This document shows, in pieces, positions 23,632-35,295 of a DNA stretch of 64,000 nucleotides. Below the pieces are notes generated by a model. It did not search any database, was not told the origin of the DNA, and worked only from the letters and a program-made list of their open reading frames with translations. How positions within the stretch are numbered: the first letter of the stretch is position 1; each line of letters begins with the position of its first letter. Source of the stretch: Eurosta solidaginis (lineage: Eukaryota > Arthropoda > Insecta > Diptera > Tephritidae); assembly GCF_040869045.1 (NCBI RefSeq), contig NC_090319.1, positions 52,362,779 to 52,426,778 of the forward strand. Direction: 5' to 3'. Both the position numbers and the translations under genes were made by a program.

Positions 23632-23981
23632 GGCGGCCATCGTGGTGTGATGGTAGCGTGCACCGCCTACCACACCGAATGCGCTGGATTCACACCCCGG
23701 GCAAAGCAACATATAAATTTTAGAAATAAGGTTTTTCAATTATAAGAAACATTTTCTAAGCGGAGTCGCCCCTCAGTAGTGTCTGGCCAGCACTCCGAGT
23801 GTATTTCTGCCATGAAAAGCTCTCAGTGAAAACTCATCTGCCTCGCAGATGCCGTTCGGAGTCGGCATAAAACAAGTAGGTCCCGCCCCGCCAATTTGTA
23901 GGAAAATTTAAAAAGGAGCACGACTTAAATTAGAAGAGAAGCTCGGCCTAAAATCTCTTCGGAGGTTATCGCGCCTTACAT
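23632..23981 (+). mobile_element. tRNA-derived SINE, full length
   Basis: The 350-bp copy runs from GGCGGCCATCGTGGTGTGAT to CGCGCCTTACAT and aligns along its length with the copy at 40635. The head has A-box (GTGATGGTAGCGTGC) and B-box (GGATTCACACCCC) regions. The body includes GAAAAGCTCTCAGTGAAAAC and GCAGATGCCGTTCGGAGTCG. No clear target-site duplication is visible, so it is probably older than the 40635 copy. Confidence 0.9.
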
Positions 23982-24529
23982 AGATAAGTTGTCCAATCAA
24001 GCCCCAGTTTGATTTCCCGCAGGGTTTGTATATGTATGTATTATTAATTGTTTGCAATTGTTCATGTTGCAATTTATATTACATAACATTACTTTTATAA
24101 AATGAATTCATTTTTGCTATATGACTAAATTATCTGGTTGTCGTACATGTTTGTTAAACCTAAAAAAGTATGTAAGAACACATTTTGGTATACAAAGTTC
24201 ATAGCCCAGAGAATAAACATTTGCAGTAAGAAGAAAATTTTAATGAAAATTTTGTAAAATTAATTAATTAATTAAATTGAAATGAAAATACGAAATGTAA
24301 AATTTATCTGCTTATAAACACAAATTTCTACACAAAAATGGTTTTAATTGCATCGTTCGCTTGCATGAATAAGACAAGGCTTGAGTTCGAAGTATTCGTG
24401 ATACGCCGACTTAAGTTTTAAAATAAGCTAGAGCTCGTCTAGGGTTTGAACTTAAACCAAAACAGAGGTGACTTAACCAGTAAAAAATAGTTTCGGGCTA
24501 TTTGAGAAGCAACAAACGATAGCTACGAG
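23982..24529. other. Unassigned A/T-rich stretch
   Basis: Contains TAATTAATTAATTAAAT near 24260. No coding frame or named element is seen. Confidence 0.5.
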
Positions 24530-26620
24530 TTATTGTTTTTTTATCGGCATATTTTTGAAAGCTGAATTATCATCAAGTTATCGGTTGCCGGCTGGTTATC
24601 GCCAAGTCATTGGCTTCTTACTGGTTTCCCATTGGCTACGATTTAAATGGAATCGTTTTTGTAACCATTTGCTGAAACAACTATAAAAAATCGATAACTT
24701 TTCGGAACCAACAAATAAATTTTCTATAAAAAATCGGTATTCGATTATAACTCGATAACTTTCTAGAACTACTTGTCACACTTCAATAATATTTTTGATA
24801 ACTTAGCGTTAACTTTCTATATTAAATTGATAACTTTTCGATAAAAAGTTAACTTTTATATAACAAATCGACAATTTTTTTATAACAAATAGACAACTTT
24901 TATATAATAAATCGATAACTTTTTGGTGATTATTTGATAACTTGACAATAACACATCGATAACCTTTCGATAAAAAGTCAACTTTTATATAACAAGTCGA
25001 CAATTTGTTTTATAATAAACAGATAACTTTTCTATAACAAATCGATAACTTTTTGGTGATTATTTGATGAAATAGCTATAACAAATCGATAACAAGTTGA
25101 TAACTTTTCTATAGAAAATCGGTAACTTTTCGATTAAAACTCGATAAATTTTCCAATAGTATCTTTAATAACTTAGCGATAACTTCTCATTAACATATCG
25201 ATAATCTTCGATAGATTGTTGTCGATTTACCATATCTTTTCGAAAAAAATGGAATATTTTTCTATAATAAATCAAAAACTTTTAGGTAGCTCTTTGATAG
25301 GTGACTATAAAAATTCGATAATTTTTTTATAACTAATCGATAACTTTTCTGTAACGAACATGTTTTTTTCGATTAGAACTCGATAATTTTTCTATAAAGA
25401 ACCAGTTACTTTACGACTACAAACTGGCAACGCTCCAATAATAATTTTAATAACCTAGTGATATGTTTTCGTTAACATACAGATCACTTTCGATATTAAA
25501 TCGATAATTTTTTGATAAAAAAACGATAACTTGTCGATAAAAAATCTACCAGTTTGCTATAAAAAATCTATAACTGTTTGGTACTATTTGCGGAGATAAC
25601 TATAACAAATCGATAACTTTTCGAAAACGAGTCAATAACTTTGTATAACAAATCGGTAACCTTTCAACTAAAATTCGATAAAAAATCGACATTTTTTTAT
25701 AGCTTTTTGATGAAATATTCGTAACAAATCCAAAACTTTTCGAAAACAAGTCCGTAACTTTTCGATTAAAAATATCTTTAATAAGTTAGCGATAACTTTC
25801 AAAAATAACAAATCGATAACTTTTCGATAACAAATAGACTTTTCTATAACAAATTCATAAATTTTTGGTGATTATTTGATGACATGACTATAACAAATCG
25901 ATAACAAACAAGTTGATAACTTTTCTATAACAAATCGGTACCTTTCCGATTAAAACTCGATAACTTTTCTATAACGAACCAATTACTTAATTACAAACTG
26001 GTAGTACACCGAAAACATCCTTTGTAACTTAGCGACAACCTCTTATTAACATATCGATAACTTTCGATCCATTATTATCGATTTACTATAATTTTTCAAT
26101 AAAAAATTTACAATTTTTCGATTAAAAATGGGCAATTTTTCAATAACAAATCGATAACTTTTCCGTATCATATCGGTATTTTTTCGATTAAAACTCGATA
26201 ATTTTTCTATGAAGAACCAATTACTCGACGATTACAACTGGCAACACTACAATAACATTTTTAATAACTTAGTGAAAACTTTTCGTTAACATATCGATAA
26301 CTCTCAATAGTAAATCGACAACATTTCGATAACTTTTTGTTAACCTATCGAAAAAATTGTTTATAACAAATCGATAAGTTTTTGGTAATTATTTGATGAC
26401 ATGACTTTTGATGGCGATAACTTTTTTATAACAAATCAGTAATTTTTCGATTAAAACTCGATAACTTTTTTATAACGAACCAATTACTTGTTGTAAACTG
26501 GTAACACTACAATTACATCTTTAGTAACTTACCGATAATTTTTCGATAAAAAGTCGACAATTTTTTTATGAAAGTCGACAACTTTTCAATAACAGATCGA
26601 TAACTAAACATATTAAGTGA
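24530..26620. repeat. Degenerate ATCGATAACTTTT repeat field
   Basis: Two kilobases made from drifting ~20-bp phrases such as AACAAATCGATAACTTTT, TCGATAAAAAGTCGAC and TTTTCTATAACAAATCG. A longer phrase, GGTGATTATTTGATGA, recurs near 24922, 25053 and 25866, which suggests higher-order units of unclear length. There is no coding potential. ATCGAT palindromes are extremely frequent here. Confidence 0.85.
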
Positions 26621-27510
26621 AATAGTAGCTACATTTCCTTATTGCTATAGATATCCTTCTTGACATAGACGATATTTAAGCTAAGCTTTGTCGTAAAAAT
26701 TGAGCTGATCAGTAACTTAAACAAATTTGAACTCTTAGCTTTGTGAGGTGAAAAATCGTCCACCTTAAATTGGTTACATTGAACGCATTTTTTATCATGC
26801 TTGTGTGAACCACATATTTTCGCATATCACTGCAACTTCATTTCCATGTTGCTATAAATTAATTGAATACTCAATACAGGATATAAGCTTTTATATTTTT
26901 TTAAGAATATACAAAATTTATGAAAATATAAGCGAAGGCAACTCACATTTTTCACGAGTGTTAAATCAACAGTAATAGAATTTACAGTCGAAAATTCAAT
27001 TTATAGTCTATTGTTTTTATTTTGTTGTTGCCTAGTTCGTTTCAAATATATGATGATTGTGCGTATGTGTGTACGTATGTCTAGCATATGGCCAAATTTC
27101 CATTTTTCGATATTTGTATTTTGCTTATAACATGGAAATCATTTATTAAAAAATCATAAAGCAAACCAACACATATGCAAACTTACACACGCACACACAC
27201 ATAGAGCTGTGTGCATGGGTTTGTGTGTTGGTTATAAATGGATTTGCGCCTTTTTCTATATTTCCTCACACGCCTTACTGCTAACTGGTCGTTAACGCCA
27301 TCACCAGCAAAATTTTTAACTTTTTCAAAAGTCTCACTTCCCGCAACATAAACGAAAAATTTTGTTTTTTTTTTTGTTTTTTTTTTGGATATGCACACCA
27401 ATGCACCTGTGAGTAAAAAAGTGGTAGCATAAACTTTATACAGATTTATTTTAAATTATTTAATTCTTTTATTTTCGTTTATTTAAAAAATAAAACTAAA
27501 AAACTGTGTA
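26621..27510. other. Unassigned A/T-rich stretch
   Basis: No exon or element is recognised. GT-rich and T-rich simple sequence occurs at 27056-27080, 27185-27230 and 27360-27390. Confidence 0.5.
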
Positions 27511-28024
27511 ATGAAAAATATGTTATTAAAAACGTCCTACAATTTGAGAAATATTTCAAACTTTTCAAGAAAATTTAAAAAAAAAAATTTTTTTTTGGGT
27601 TTTGGGAATTTTTTTTATTTCCCATTTTTGAGTTTTGAAGCCTCTTAAACTATACGAGGAGTTGAAAATAAATTGTTTTCGAAGAGTGTTTACAAATTTC
27701 TTTAAAGAATTCACTATAAAATATTAATTTATATTTTAATTTTATTTTTATATTTTTAAATGTCGCAATGAAAAAATATGTTATTAAAAACATCCTATAA
27801 TTTGAGAAATATTTCAAACTTTTCAAAAAAATGTCCAAAAAATTTTTTTTTTCTGGATTTTGGGATTTTTTTTTACTTTCCATTTTTGATGTTTAAAGTC
27901 TTTAAAACTTCGCAAAGACCTAAACATTTTTTTGAAGTTTGTTTACAAGTTTCTTTAAAAAATTCCTGTAAAATATTAACTTATATTATCATTTTATTTT
28001 TATATTTTCTATTTATTTTTATTT
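27511..28024. repeat. 257-bp direct duplication, two copies
   Basis: The first unit starts at 27511 (ATGAAAAATATGTTATTAAA) and the second at 27768 (ATGAAAAAATATGTTATTAA). Both continue through TTTGAGAAATATTTCAAAC and the T-run before TTCCCATTTTTGA or TTTCCATTTTTGA. They are moderately diverged. Chance frames on both strands are not genes. Confidence 0.9.
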
Positions 28025-28289
28025 TATCAAAATTTTAGAAACTTCAAAGTGATACCTTGTACTTAACGTTTAAATAAAGGTTTTAAAATTTCGCTAACGA
28101 TTTTTACAAGTTTCTCGATTTTTGAATTCTTTCGAAATCGCTTTTGAAATATATTAAAGAGCGCTCTTAAAAATATTTGAACTATATGACTAATCGAGTA
28201 TTCGATTATTCGACTAAAAGTTTTTGTTCGTTTATTAATCGAATATAACTATTTGATTAGTTGATTTATTTAGAATATTCGAATAACTG

Positions 28290-28800
28290 AACGAAAAATC
28301 ATCCCGAAAAGAACCAAGCACAGAACTCGAAGTTATCCTCAATTACTACCGAATGATTTGGAAATGACCCTGGAAGTGTGCAAGATGATCACGAAATGAC
28401 CACAAATTGACCGCAAAATTTCCACGGAAGAGCCCCGAAATACCCTCCAAAAGCATCCCGAAGTTACCCCGAAGGGATCAGTAAATGGCATCGAAAGACT
28501 CCTGAAATAGAGAAAAGATCATTAGGAAATAACTACAAATTTATCTCGAAATTGCCCCGAGAGACCCACGAAATAGCTTCAAAATAATCCTTAAATGGCC
28601 TCAAGATAATCACGAAAAGACCTCGAAATAGTCTCCAAACCATCCTGAAATTACCCTAAAATTTACCTCCAAATTGCACTGGAAGAACCATGAAATAGTC
28701 ATCAAATGATCTAGATAGTCTTACAGCCGAATGGTCTCAAAGCCCATCATTCACTCACAACGAAATACTCCCTAAAACTTTCCGGTTGTAACAAAAATTA
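28290..28800 (+). repeat. Diverged relative of the CCGAAATGAT satellite
   Basis: Decayed phrases of the window-start satellite: CCCGAAGTTACCCCGAAGGG, ATCACGAAATGACCACAAAT and ACCTCGAAATAGTCTCCAAA. The orientation matches the main array. Confidence 0.7.
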
Positions 28801-29856
28801 TCTCAAAATGACCAGGAAAGCAATACCCTACTTACAATATCGTTCGCAGTTATGATTTTGCTATTTTTTGCGCTCAAAAATACGTCATAACACCTCCAGA
28901 GTACTACTATCACTTTTTACGTCTTATCTATTCATATTCTGAGCCGGAGCCGGAGCAGTAGCAGAGCATACATCTTGTAGGAAATACAAACGTTTTTTTT
29001 TAATGAAAATATTAGGTTTTTACGCTTAAAGTTTACCCATGTATATTAATTTTCTAATAATCATTCAGCAGCGATTATTCGAATGCCAGATAACGAGCAA
29101 TTATTCAAATAATCGACGATGTACGATCATTCAGTTTTACCTAGTCGAATTCTGAAACTCGAATTTTAGAGTATTCGAATATTTTGGAATTCGATTAATC
29201 GAATATCATGAGTTTTAGTATTAACATAGTTTTCGTAATATAATTTAAAATTTTTATACTTTTCAAATCATTAACAATAAAAAAAGACAAAGTGGATAAT
29301 TGATGTATATTCGAATAATAAGTGTATTTCGAAGACCAACCGGCTTGCGCTAAAACGAAAAATTACTCTGAAGGCGCCACAAGACCGGTTTCGGTTCGTC
29401 TCCAAAACAAATTTGGCAATGGATGACAGAAAATAGTTATAATATATGTACATTGTACATCAATCTAGTAAAATGTGTTAATAATTTTCGCTGCTATTTT
29501 TGTGCTCACAACTGTGTGTATGTACATGTTACTATTTCATGCCATTTTTCTACGCAATTTTTTGTTGACGTTAAATGAAAAATGAAACATTTTAAAAACG
29601 TGCTTCAACTGAAATAACACAAAATTCTTTCCACAAAATTTCTAAATTTTTATTGTTGCAGTTTTGTTTTTGTTGAACAACTAAATTTTTTAAAAGGACA
29701 GAACATTTCAATTTTACCACTTGAATTTTAATGACTGAGGAAAACAAAAAAGTTATCATTTCATACACTTATATGATGTCCACATCAACTAAGGACTTCG
29801 ATAGAAGTGTAATCACTTCTTTGGGGGAATAAAAATGAGGCATCATTCTCATGGGA
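28801..29856. other. Unassigned stretch with TCGAAT-rich patches
   Basis: Short TCGAATATTCGAA-type words cluster at 29090-29220, as they do at 28190-28300. No coding exon is seen. The 60-codon - frame at 29271-29453 is not convincing. Confidence 0.5.
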
Positions 29857-30089
29857 TAGGTTAGGTTAGGTTAAACTGGTCGGTCCATGAGGACCTCACA
29901 TAGACTGGTAGAGTCCGTAGTGTTACCAGAAGTTTGTTTTAACGACCAAACTGAAAAAAACCTATCAAAAACCAGGACCTATGTTATAAAATAACTCCGT
30001 CCTCTTGGCAAATACTAGAAGCTTCCTAGGACTTAAGCCACTTGCTGCTTCTAGATCTGACAGCTGTATCACACCTAATAGCTGGAGTC

Positions 30090-30542
30090 TTAGCCTGGCA
30101 AATGCAGGCCACGAGCACAGAACGTGCTGATACTTTCCTCATCCAGCCCGCACTTCCTACATCTTCTGTCACTGACCAAGCCTAATTTAAAGGCAATGGG
30201 CACCGGAAGGCAGTGTCCAGTCAGAATACCCGTCATGAGTCTACAGTCCTCTCTTTTTAATGATAGAAGCAACTTTGTTAGTCGAAGGTTGTAAGATCTG
30301 CACATAATTTTCGACAATTTACAGCCCCGCGCTTGAACCCACGCCTTTCCTGCTTGGTCCATCATGTGCACCGCTTGCCTTCGCTTAATTTCGCCCAGTC
30401 TAATTGGGACGTCTACGGAGCAATCTGCAAGGGATACGCTCTTTTTAGCTAGTTCATCCGCTTTTTCATTCCCAACTATTCCCATATGACCTATATAGAT
30501 GTATGCTTCTCCCCGTCCCGATTCTCTCCGGGGACTGCTCAC
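30090..30542 (-). pseudogene. LINE-A RNase H end and C-terminal Cys cluster
   Basis: The frame continues the RNase H domain (GHMGIVGNEKADELAK, the conserved final H...NE.AD box). It then reads LTKLLLSLKREDCRLMTGIL, GHCLPVPIAFKLGL and a CRKCGLDEESISTFCARG cluster. A related cluster is present in LINE-B. It overlaps the upstream frame through a frameshift. Confidence 0.85.
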
Positions 30543-31296
30543 ACTCTAACACGCATTTAGATGCTGTGGTATGCGAGATTATTGCCTTAATTGCTGCTTG
30601 ACTGTTAATATAAAAATTAACACGATTGCAGCTTGGGCTATTTTCTTCCAGGGTTTCTAGTGCTTTGGTTACGGTTACTATTTCTGCTTGGAAAACGCTA
30701 CAGTAATCCGGCAGCCTGTAGGATCTGTTTATTTCCTGATCGGCACAGTATACCGCAGACCCTACTCTTTCCACTACTTTGGAACCATCTGTGTACACAT
30801 GTATCGCGCCGTCCGCCATTTGAGCACCCTCGCGCCAACCATCCTCTACTGTGGCCTTAAGATCGCCCTCGAAGCGGAAATAGGGAATCAGGTAGCCTGT
30901 TCGTCTTGTGATTGATGACGCTATACTACTATGGCCATATGGTCGGCGCTCAAGCTGCTCCGAGGCAGCGAGCCTGGTTGCAGTTGTTAACGCTATGTTC
31001 TTTGCTACCAGGTCTATAGGTGCAATGTGTAGAATGGCATACAATGCAGCTGTCGGGGATGTTTTCAGGGCTCCCGTAATGCTAAGCATTGATAGTCTGC
31101 ATACCCCCTCCAATTTTTTGAGGTAGGTTGCTTTTTGTGTGGCTTTCCACCAAACAAGAACTCCATAGTATAGGATAGGGCTTACAATCGCTGTAAAAAC
31201 CCAATGAGAAAGAGTGGGCGATAAGCCCCACGTACACCCCAGCATTCTTTTACATGCATAAAGTGCCGTTGAAGCCTTCTTCACCCTCTCCTCCAC
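30466..31296 (-). pseudogene. LINE-A RT thumb and RNase H frame (276 aa)
   Basis: The first ~110 residues are the RT C-terminal region (YYGVLVWWKATQKATYLKKLE, then SITGALKTSPTAALYAILH). RNase H follows from about residue 165: IHVYTDGSKV with its first catalytic Asp, VFQAEIVTVTKALETLE with the Glu, and NFYINSQAAIKAI in place of the usual IxxDSQAA, so the second catalytic Asp is Asn here. The frame then shifts into the next one near the TGHMGIVGNE box. It is non-functional as read. Confidence 0.85.
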
Positions 31297-31835
31297 ATTA
31301 AGCTTCCATGACAGCTTACTGTCTAGGATGATTCCTAGATACTTTGTGCAAGGTTTCTACAGTAGGGTCACTCCTCCTAACTTAGGCCTGATCCAATTTG
31401 GGACCTTGTACCTCTTTGTGAACAAGACCATATCTGTCTTAATCGCGCTGACTTTCAACCCGACATTTGATGCCCAGGTATGTATATCCCGAAGCGCCCG
31501 CTCCATCAAAGATCTAATCGTTGGAAGGCACTTTCCACTTATGACAATTGCAACGTCATCCGCAAAAACCGTAAGTTTTACGGGTCCCTCATCAAATCGC
31601 CTGACCAGTTGGTTTGACCAGTGTCCACAGCAGAGGTGATAGCACCCCTCCCTGCGGGGTTATTACCCCCAGACCAGGGGTTTCTGAGGGAACCCGCGAT
31701 TTAGAAGTACTAAGACATTTTTTTTAATTCAGGAGAGTCTTTAGTTGTTCCATGTGCAATTCTTAACCCGAATTTCAAAAGCAATGAATATCTGCCTTTT
31801 GTTTTAATATTATAGTGAAGTGTGAAAAATAAAAA

Positions 31836-32544
31836 TCTATATATATAAAAGGAAAGGCTAAAATGTGTCTTAGTTAGTCGCCGGTGTTTGAAGAGATGCG
31901 TAGGTCGATTTTGTTCAAACGTGGACCCGGGTACCCCTAGAATGTGTTTATATAATATGGATATCAAATGAAAGCTGTTGATGAGAGCTCTAAAGTAATT
32001 TTCATTGTGATATTCGATTTAGTCGCATCAACCCGGCAAAACTGATAAATATTCATGCGAAGCCGAAAGAGAGACATGAATTAATAATACCCCCATACCT
32101 ATTTACATACGTCCTATTCGATTTGCCTGAAATTTGGTATATTAATTTGCCTATATTAGTATCTACGATCCTTTTTCCGGGAAGTAGACCAGAGACGGAC
32201 TAAGACTGGGATTCAGACTAGGACTGGGACTGAGACTCGGAGTGGACTGGGACTGGGAGTGGAACAAAATACATACCACCCTCTGGGACAGGCTATAAGG
32301 GATGAAGAAGAATGAGAAGAACGTGAGAGAAGAGAAAAGAGAGAAGGACAAGGAGACTGAGAAAGAAATAGAATGAGACGAATATGGAGGTAGATGAAGC
32401 GAAAAAGACGGAGGGAGGAGTGAATAAAAGGATCAGGAAAAAGAGAGGAAGAGTGGGGGAGGGCAGAGTTCGACGGAAAGGCTTATTAAAATGTATACAG
32501 ATAGGCCAAATTTAGGACAGAGCAACGTCTGCCGGGTCTGCTAG
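31836..32544 (+). mobile_element. Non-autonomous Helitron, 709 bp
   Basis: The 5' end TCTATATATATAAAAGG begins with TC directly after an A. The 3' end GCCGGGTCTGCTAG finishes in CTAG directly before a T. TC...CTAG inserted between A and T is the defining Helitron arrangement, and AGCA...TGCT just before CTAG can pair. It contains no Rep/helicase coding sequence. Its left third (about 31908-31980) resembles the DINE-like minisatellite unit, and its right half is purine-rich simple sequence. Confidence 0.75.
32195..32470 (+). repeat. Purine-rich low-complexity tract within the Helitron
   Basis: Begins as drifting hexamers (GACTGG, GACTGA, GAGTGG) at 32200-32265 and turns into AGA/GGA-rich sequence to about 32470. 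One strand is strongly purine-rich for more than 200 bp. Confidence 0.85.
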
Positions 32545-32984
32545 TTTTTAATAAATTTCAATAGAATTTTACGCAATACTTTTAGTATGTAAGTCAAGTT
32601 CACTCGTATCGAGTCATCGAGTAAAAGAAGCAAAATTAATTTTATATGAAATTATGTATACGAGCTCTTCTCTGAAATCAATATCAGCTAACCAAAATAA
32701 ATTCAATATATTTTCACATAAAATGAAAAGTATTACGAAGCATGGCTAAGCATAAATATATGTGCATATATATGAACATATTTACTTTTATCTTCTCTAA
32801 AATTATTTATATAAAATGTAGTATTATTTTGCAAGTAATATACTACATTAGACTGGGGTGAAAAAAAGTAAAAAAAAAAATCTGGTCAAAATTGTACGTT
32901 TATGTTGAGGGGCCTGGAAAGTTTTTATTGTGAGCTTCACACTGTGTTACTTACATATGCGCTTTCATAATTGGCGCTAAACCG
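32545..32984. other. Unassigned A/T-rich stretch
   Basis: No coding frame or element end was recognised between the Helitron and the RTE fragment. Confidence 0.5.
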
Positions 32985-33310
32985 TTAAACGATTACGGCC
33001 GTCCAACAAGGGGTGCCAGTCGCTTCTTCGCTGAGCTTACTGGCGCCAACCAAGAGAATCCAAATCGTTAACCACCTGGTCCTTGCAGCGAAGTGGAACC
33101 CGACCTATTCCTCTGCTTCTATAGGCGAACTCTATTAAAAATACTATTCAGGGCCCAGCCAGCGTAGCCGCTGCTTTTAGCTCGCTGGAATATGTTGATG
33201 TCTGCATAAAGCTCGTACAGCTCATCATTGAATCTTCTTCGGTAATCGCCGTTGGCTGCTAACAGCGGCGTGGCTGCCAAGGCACAAGCACTTAGTTTTG
33301 TCGTCATTTA
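32985..33310 (-). mobile_element. RTE-type LINE fragment, RT C-terminal end
   Basis: The - frame at 33119-33307 contains ANGDYRRRFNDELYELYADI, followed by SGYAGWAL in place of the usual RLRWLGHV. RTE-clade elements carry NGEYRRR.N.ELYELY then RLRWLGH in this order just after RT. It is severely truncated at both ends. Confidence 0.75.
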
Positions 33311-33344
33311 CCATCAAGCCCATCTTTTCCGCTTCCTTTTCCAG

Positions 33345-34190
33345 TTTAGTTTAGGTTAGAATCAAGTGGCGGCAATTTTGAGGACCTGATAAAGGCAACC
33401 AGGTCCTTCACGTCATGGTCCACAACCTGGCTTAGAATATTAAGAAATATAGCAGCCAGGAAGCGCTTCCGCGCATCATTTAGTGCCGGGCAGTTGCAGA
33501 TTAAGTGAACCACCGTTTCCTCATCTTCAATCTCTACCTACATGGAAATGCCTCGCTAGCACCCCTTGTAGTGTGGAAATTGTGTTCCTACTTAGGTTGT
33601 ACACGTGACGGAATCTTTTAAGATTCAATTTTTGGTCAAAGTTTCCCTGGATATCCGACACCCCGGTATTTGTATCCATCTTTCGTCGACTTGACGGTGG
33701 ATGCGCTCTTTTAGCATTAGCTTGCATATGGCAAAGGGCATACTTAAGCATTCTTGCCCTGGTTGTACACTGCTTAGCGAGTTCTTCTGCTATGCAGTTT
33801 CCCTGGTTCTTGCCCTGGTTGTACACTGCTTAGCGAGTTCTTCTGCAATGCAGTTACCCTCGATGTCCCTATATTCCGGGATCCTGAAGAGTTCAGCAAC
33901 AGTTCAAAAATAGTTCATTTGAACGAGAAGGAGCCAAGAAATTTGATAGCAGCCTGGCTATCGCTGAAAACATAGATTTCTTTGCTGACTTTGTGTGTAC
34001 GTATACTAACTGTAGTTTCAATGATTGCTGAAACTTCTACCTGAAAGATGTTATAGTGAACGTGTAGTCTCATGGAGAGTAGGAGATCAAGATCGCTTTA
34101 GTAGACTTCACTTCCAACTCTACCGTTTAGCTTAGAGCCGTCCGTGTATATGAAAATGCTGCCGTCAATCGCAAGGCGCCTATCGGACTC
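33345..34190 (-). mobile_element. Third RNase H-bearing LINE (LINE-C), decayed
   Basis: On the - strand RNase H starts near 34180 (SIFIYTDGSKLN), followed by IFQVEVSAIIET and EIYVFSDSQAAIK with its Asp. Downstream come NLKRFRHVYNLSRNTISTLQG and a C-terminal region. The sequence differs from LINE-A and LINE-B. A 56-bp tandem duplication and several stops break it. The endonuclease and RT are missing. Confidence 0.7.
33751..33862. repeat. 56-bp tandem duplication inside LINE-C
   Basis: TTCTTGCCCTGGTTGTACAC begins at 33751 and again at 33807, and the two copies are almost identical over 56 bp. Since 56 is not a multiple of 3, the duplication itself shifts the frame. Confidence 0.95.
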
Positions 34191-35295
34191 CTTTTTTTTG
34201 TTTAGAGTAAGCAGAAATTACGGTACGGGTGTGCGAACCGATGATATCAATGTCGTCAGCATACGCTAGTGATTGCATGCCTTTATAGAATACTGTTCCA
34301 GAGCGTTTAAGTTCCGTTGGTTTCCGTCTAATATTCCAAACTATAAAATTATTGACTGCAGCATTTTAAAGGACACAAGAAAAAAAGAATATAGAACTCC
34401 TCAAAACCAAGACATATACATACTAAAATTAATTTATTTACTCTAAAAAGGAAACTAAGGAGGTAAAGCAAGAGGTACAATAAGATTGCTTGCAAAAGAA
34501 CTGATAAGCAAGTCGAGGTTCATAAGTCTCAAAAGTGCCTTGCCTGATTACTGAGAAATTTTAAATGCTTCTCCAAGGTCCTCTCAATATAAGCTTGAAA
34601 CACTCTGGACACATTCGGTCTACATATTTGAGTTTAGTACGGGCCGGCCAATTCACCCTAGGGGGGTTTTATGCCATTTTTTTTATTTCGTATGGAAACG
34701 GACGTTGTCTGTACATATTATAAATTGTGCATTCATGCATGTATATGAAAGATTTATTTATACATATGTGTGCATATATTTGATTTATTACTTTCTTGCA
34801 TTGGCTGAGAAATCATGCAATTTTCCATTTTCCGTAAAGGAAACTCGCATTCTAAAGCAATTTCATTCATGTATTGAGTGCAGATTTAAATGGACAATAA
34901 AGTGCAAAGATGTAGATAAAGAAAATTGGCATAACACACATTTATCACATATACAAACATACATAGGGCATAGCTGTGGATGGACTAACGTATGAATGAA
35001 TGTCGAGAGATTGTTGTATGTGTGAATAGGGCCAATGTAAGAAAATTCTATAACTCGAACCAAAAAGGCATCCATGATTTTATAAAAAATATGAAATGTG
35101 CAAAAAAGAAAAATATTATACGAATGAGAAGTAACAACAAATCTGTATAGTCGGCTATACAAGATTGTATTTTGAGTGAATCTTGAATGTTTCATTCATG
35201 GGTTGGTTAATACTTATTTGTGGAGCAATCTGTACTTCGTAGCTTGTGTTGGGCAGATTTATATGAAAATGCTATCAAATTTCCGATCACCAGTT
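34191..35295. other. Unassigned stretch
   Basis: Mostly A/T-rich. 34600-34680 holds a faint LINE-A-like tail (GGACACATTCGGTCTACATAT, then CGGCCAATTCACCCTA), too decayed to list separately. No exon is seen; the 96-codon + and 110-codon - frames overlap and look random. Confidence 0.45.

Larger units (their letters stand above)
29857..31690 (-). mobile_element. LINE-A copy, 5'-truncated, most complete in window
   Basis: On the - strand it begins inside RT motif PQGGVLSPLLWTLV (near 31640). It continues through LTVFADDVAIVISGK (catalytic box near 31560), KYLGIILDSKLSW, the thumb, RNase H and a C-terminal Cys cluster, then a 3' UTR ending in TTAGG-like sequence (+ strand GATAGGTTAGGTTAGGTTAA at 29862). 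A frameshift lies between PLLWTLV and the FADD frame, and a TAG stop sits just before KYLGI (near 31360). RNase H plus RT without a nearby retained endonuclease fits the I/LOA/R1 group. The clade is a motif-level guess. Confidence 0.85.

Noticed and set aside
30633..31126. Overlapping + strand frames of 72-75 residues
   Set aside because: They are antisense to the LINE-A RT/RNase H frame, which explains the open reading.
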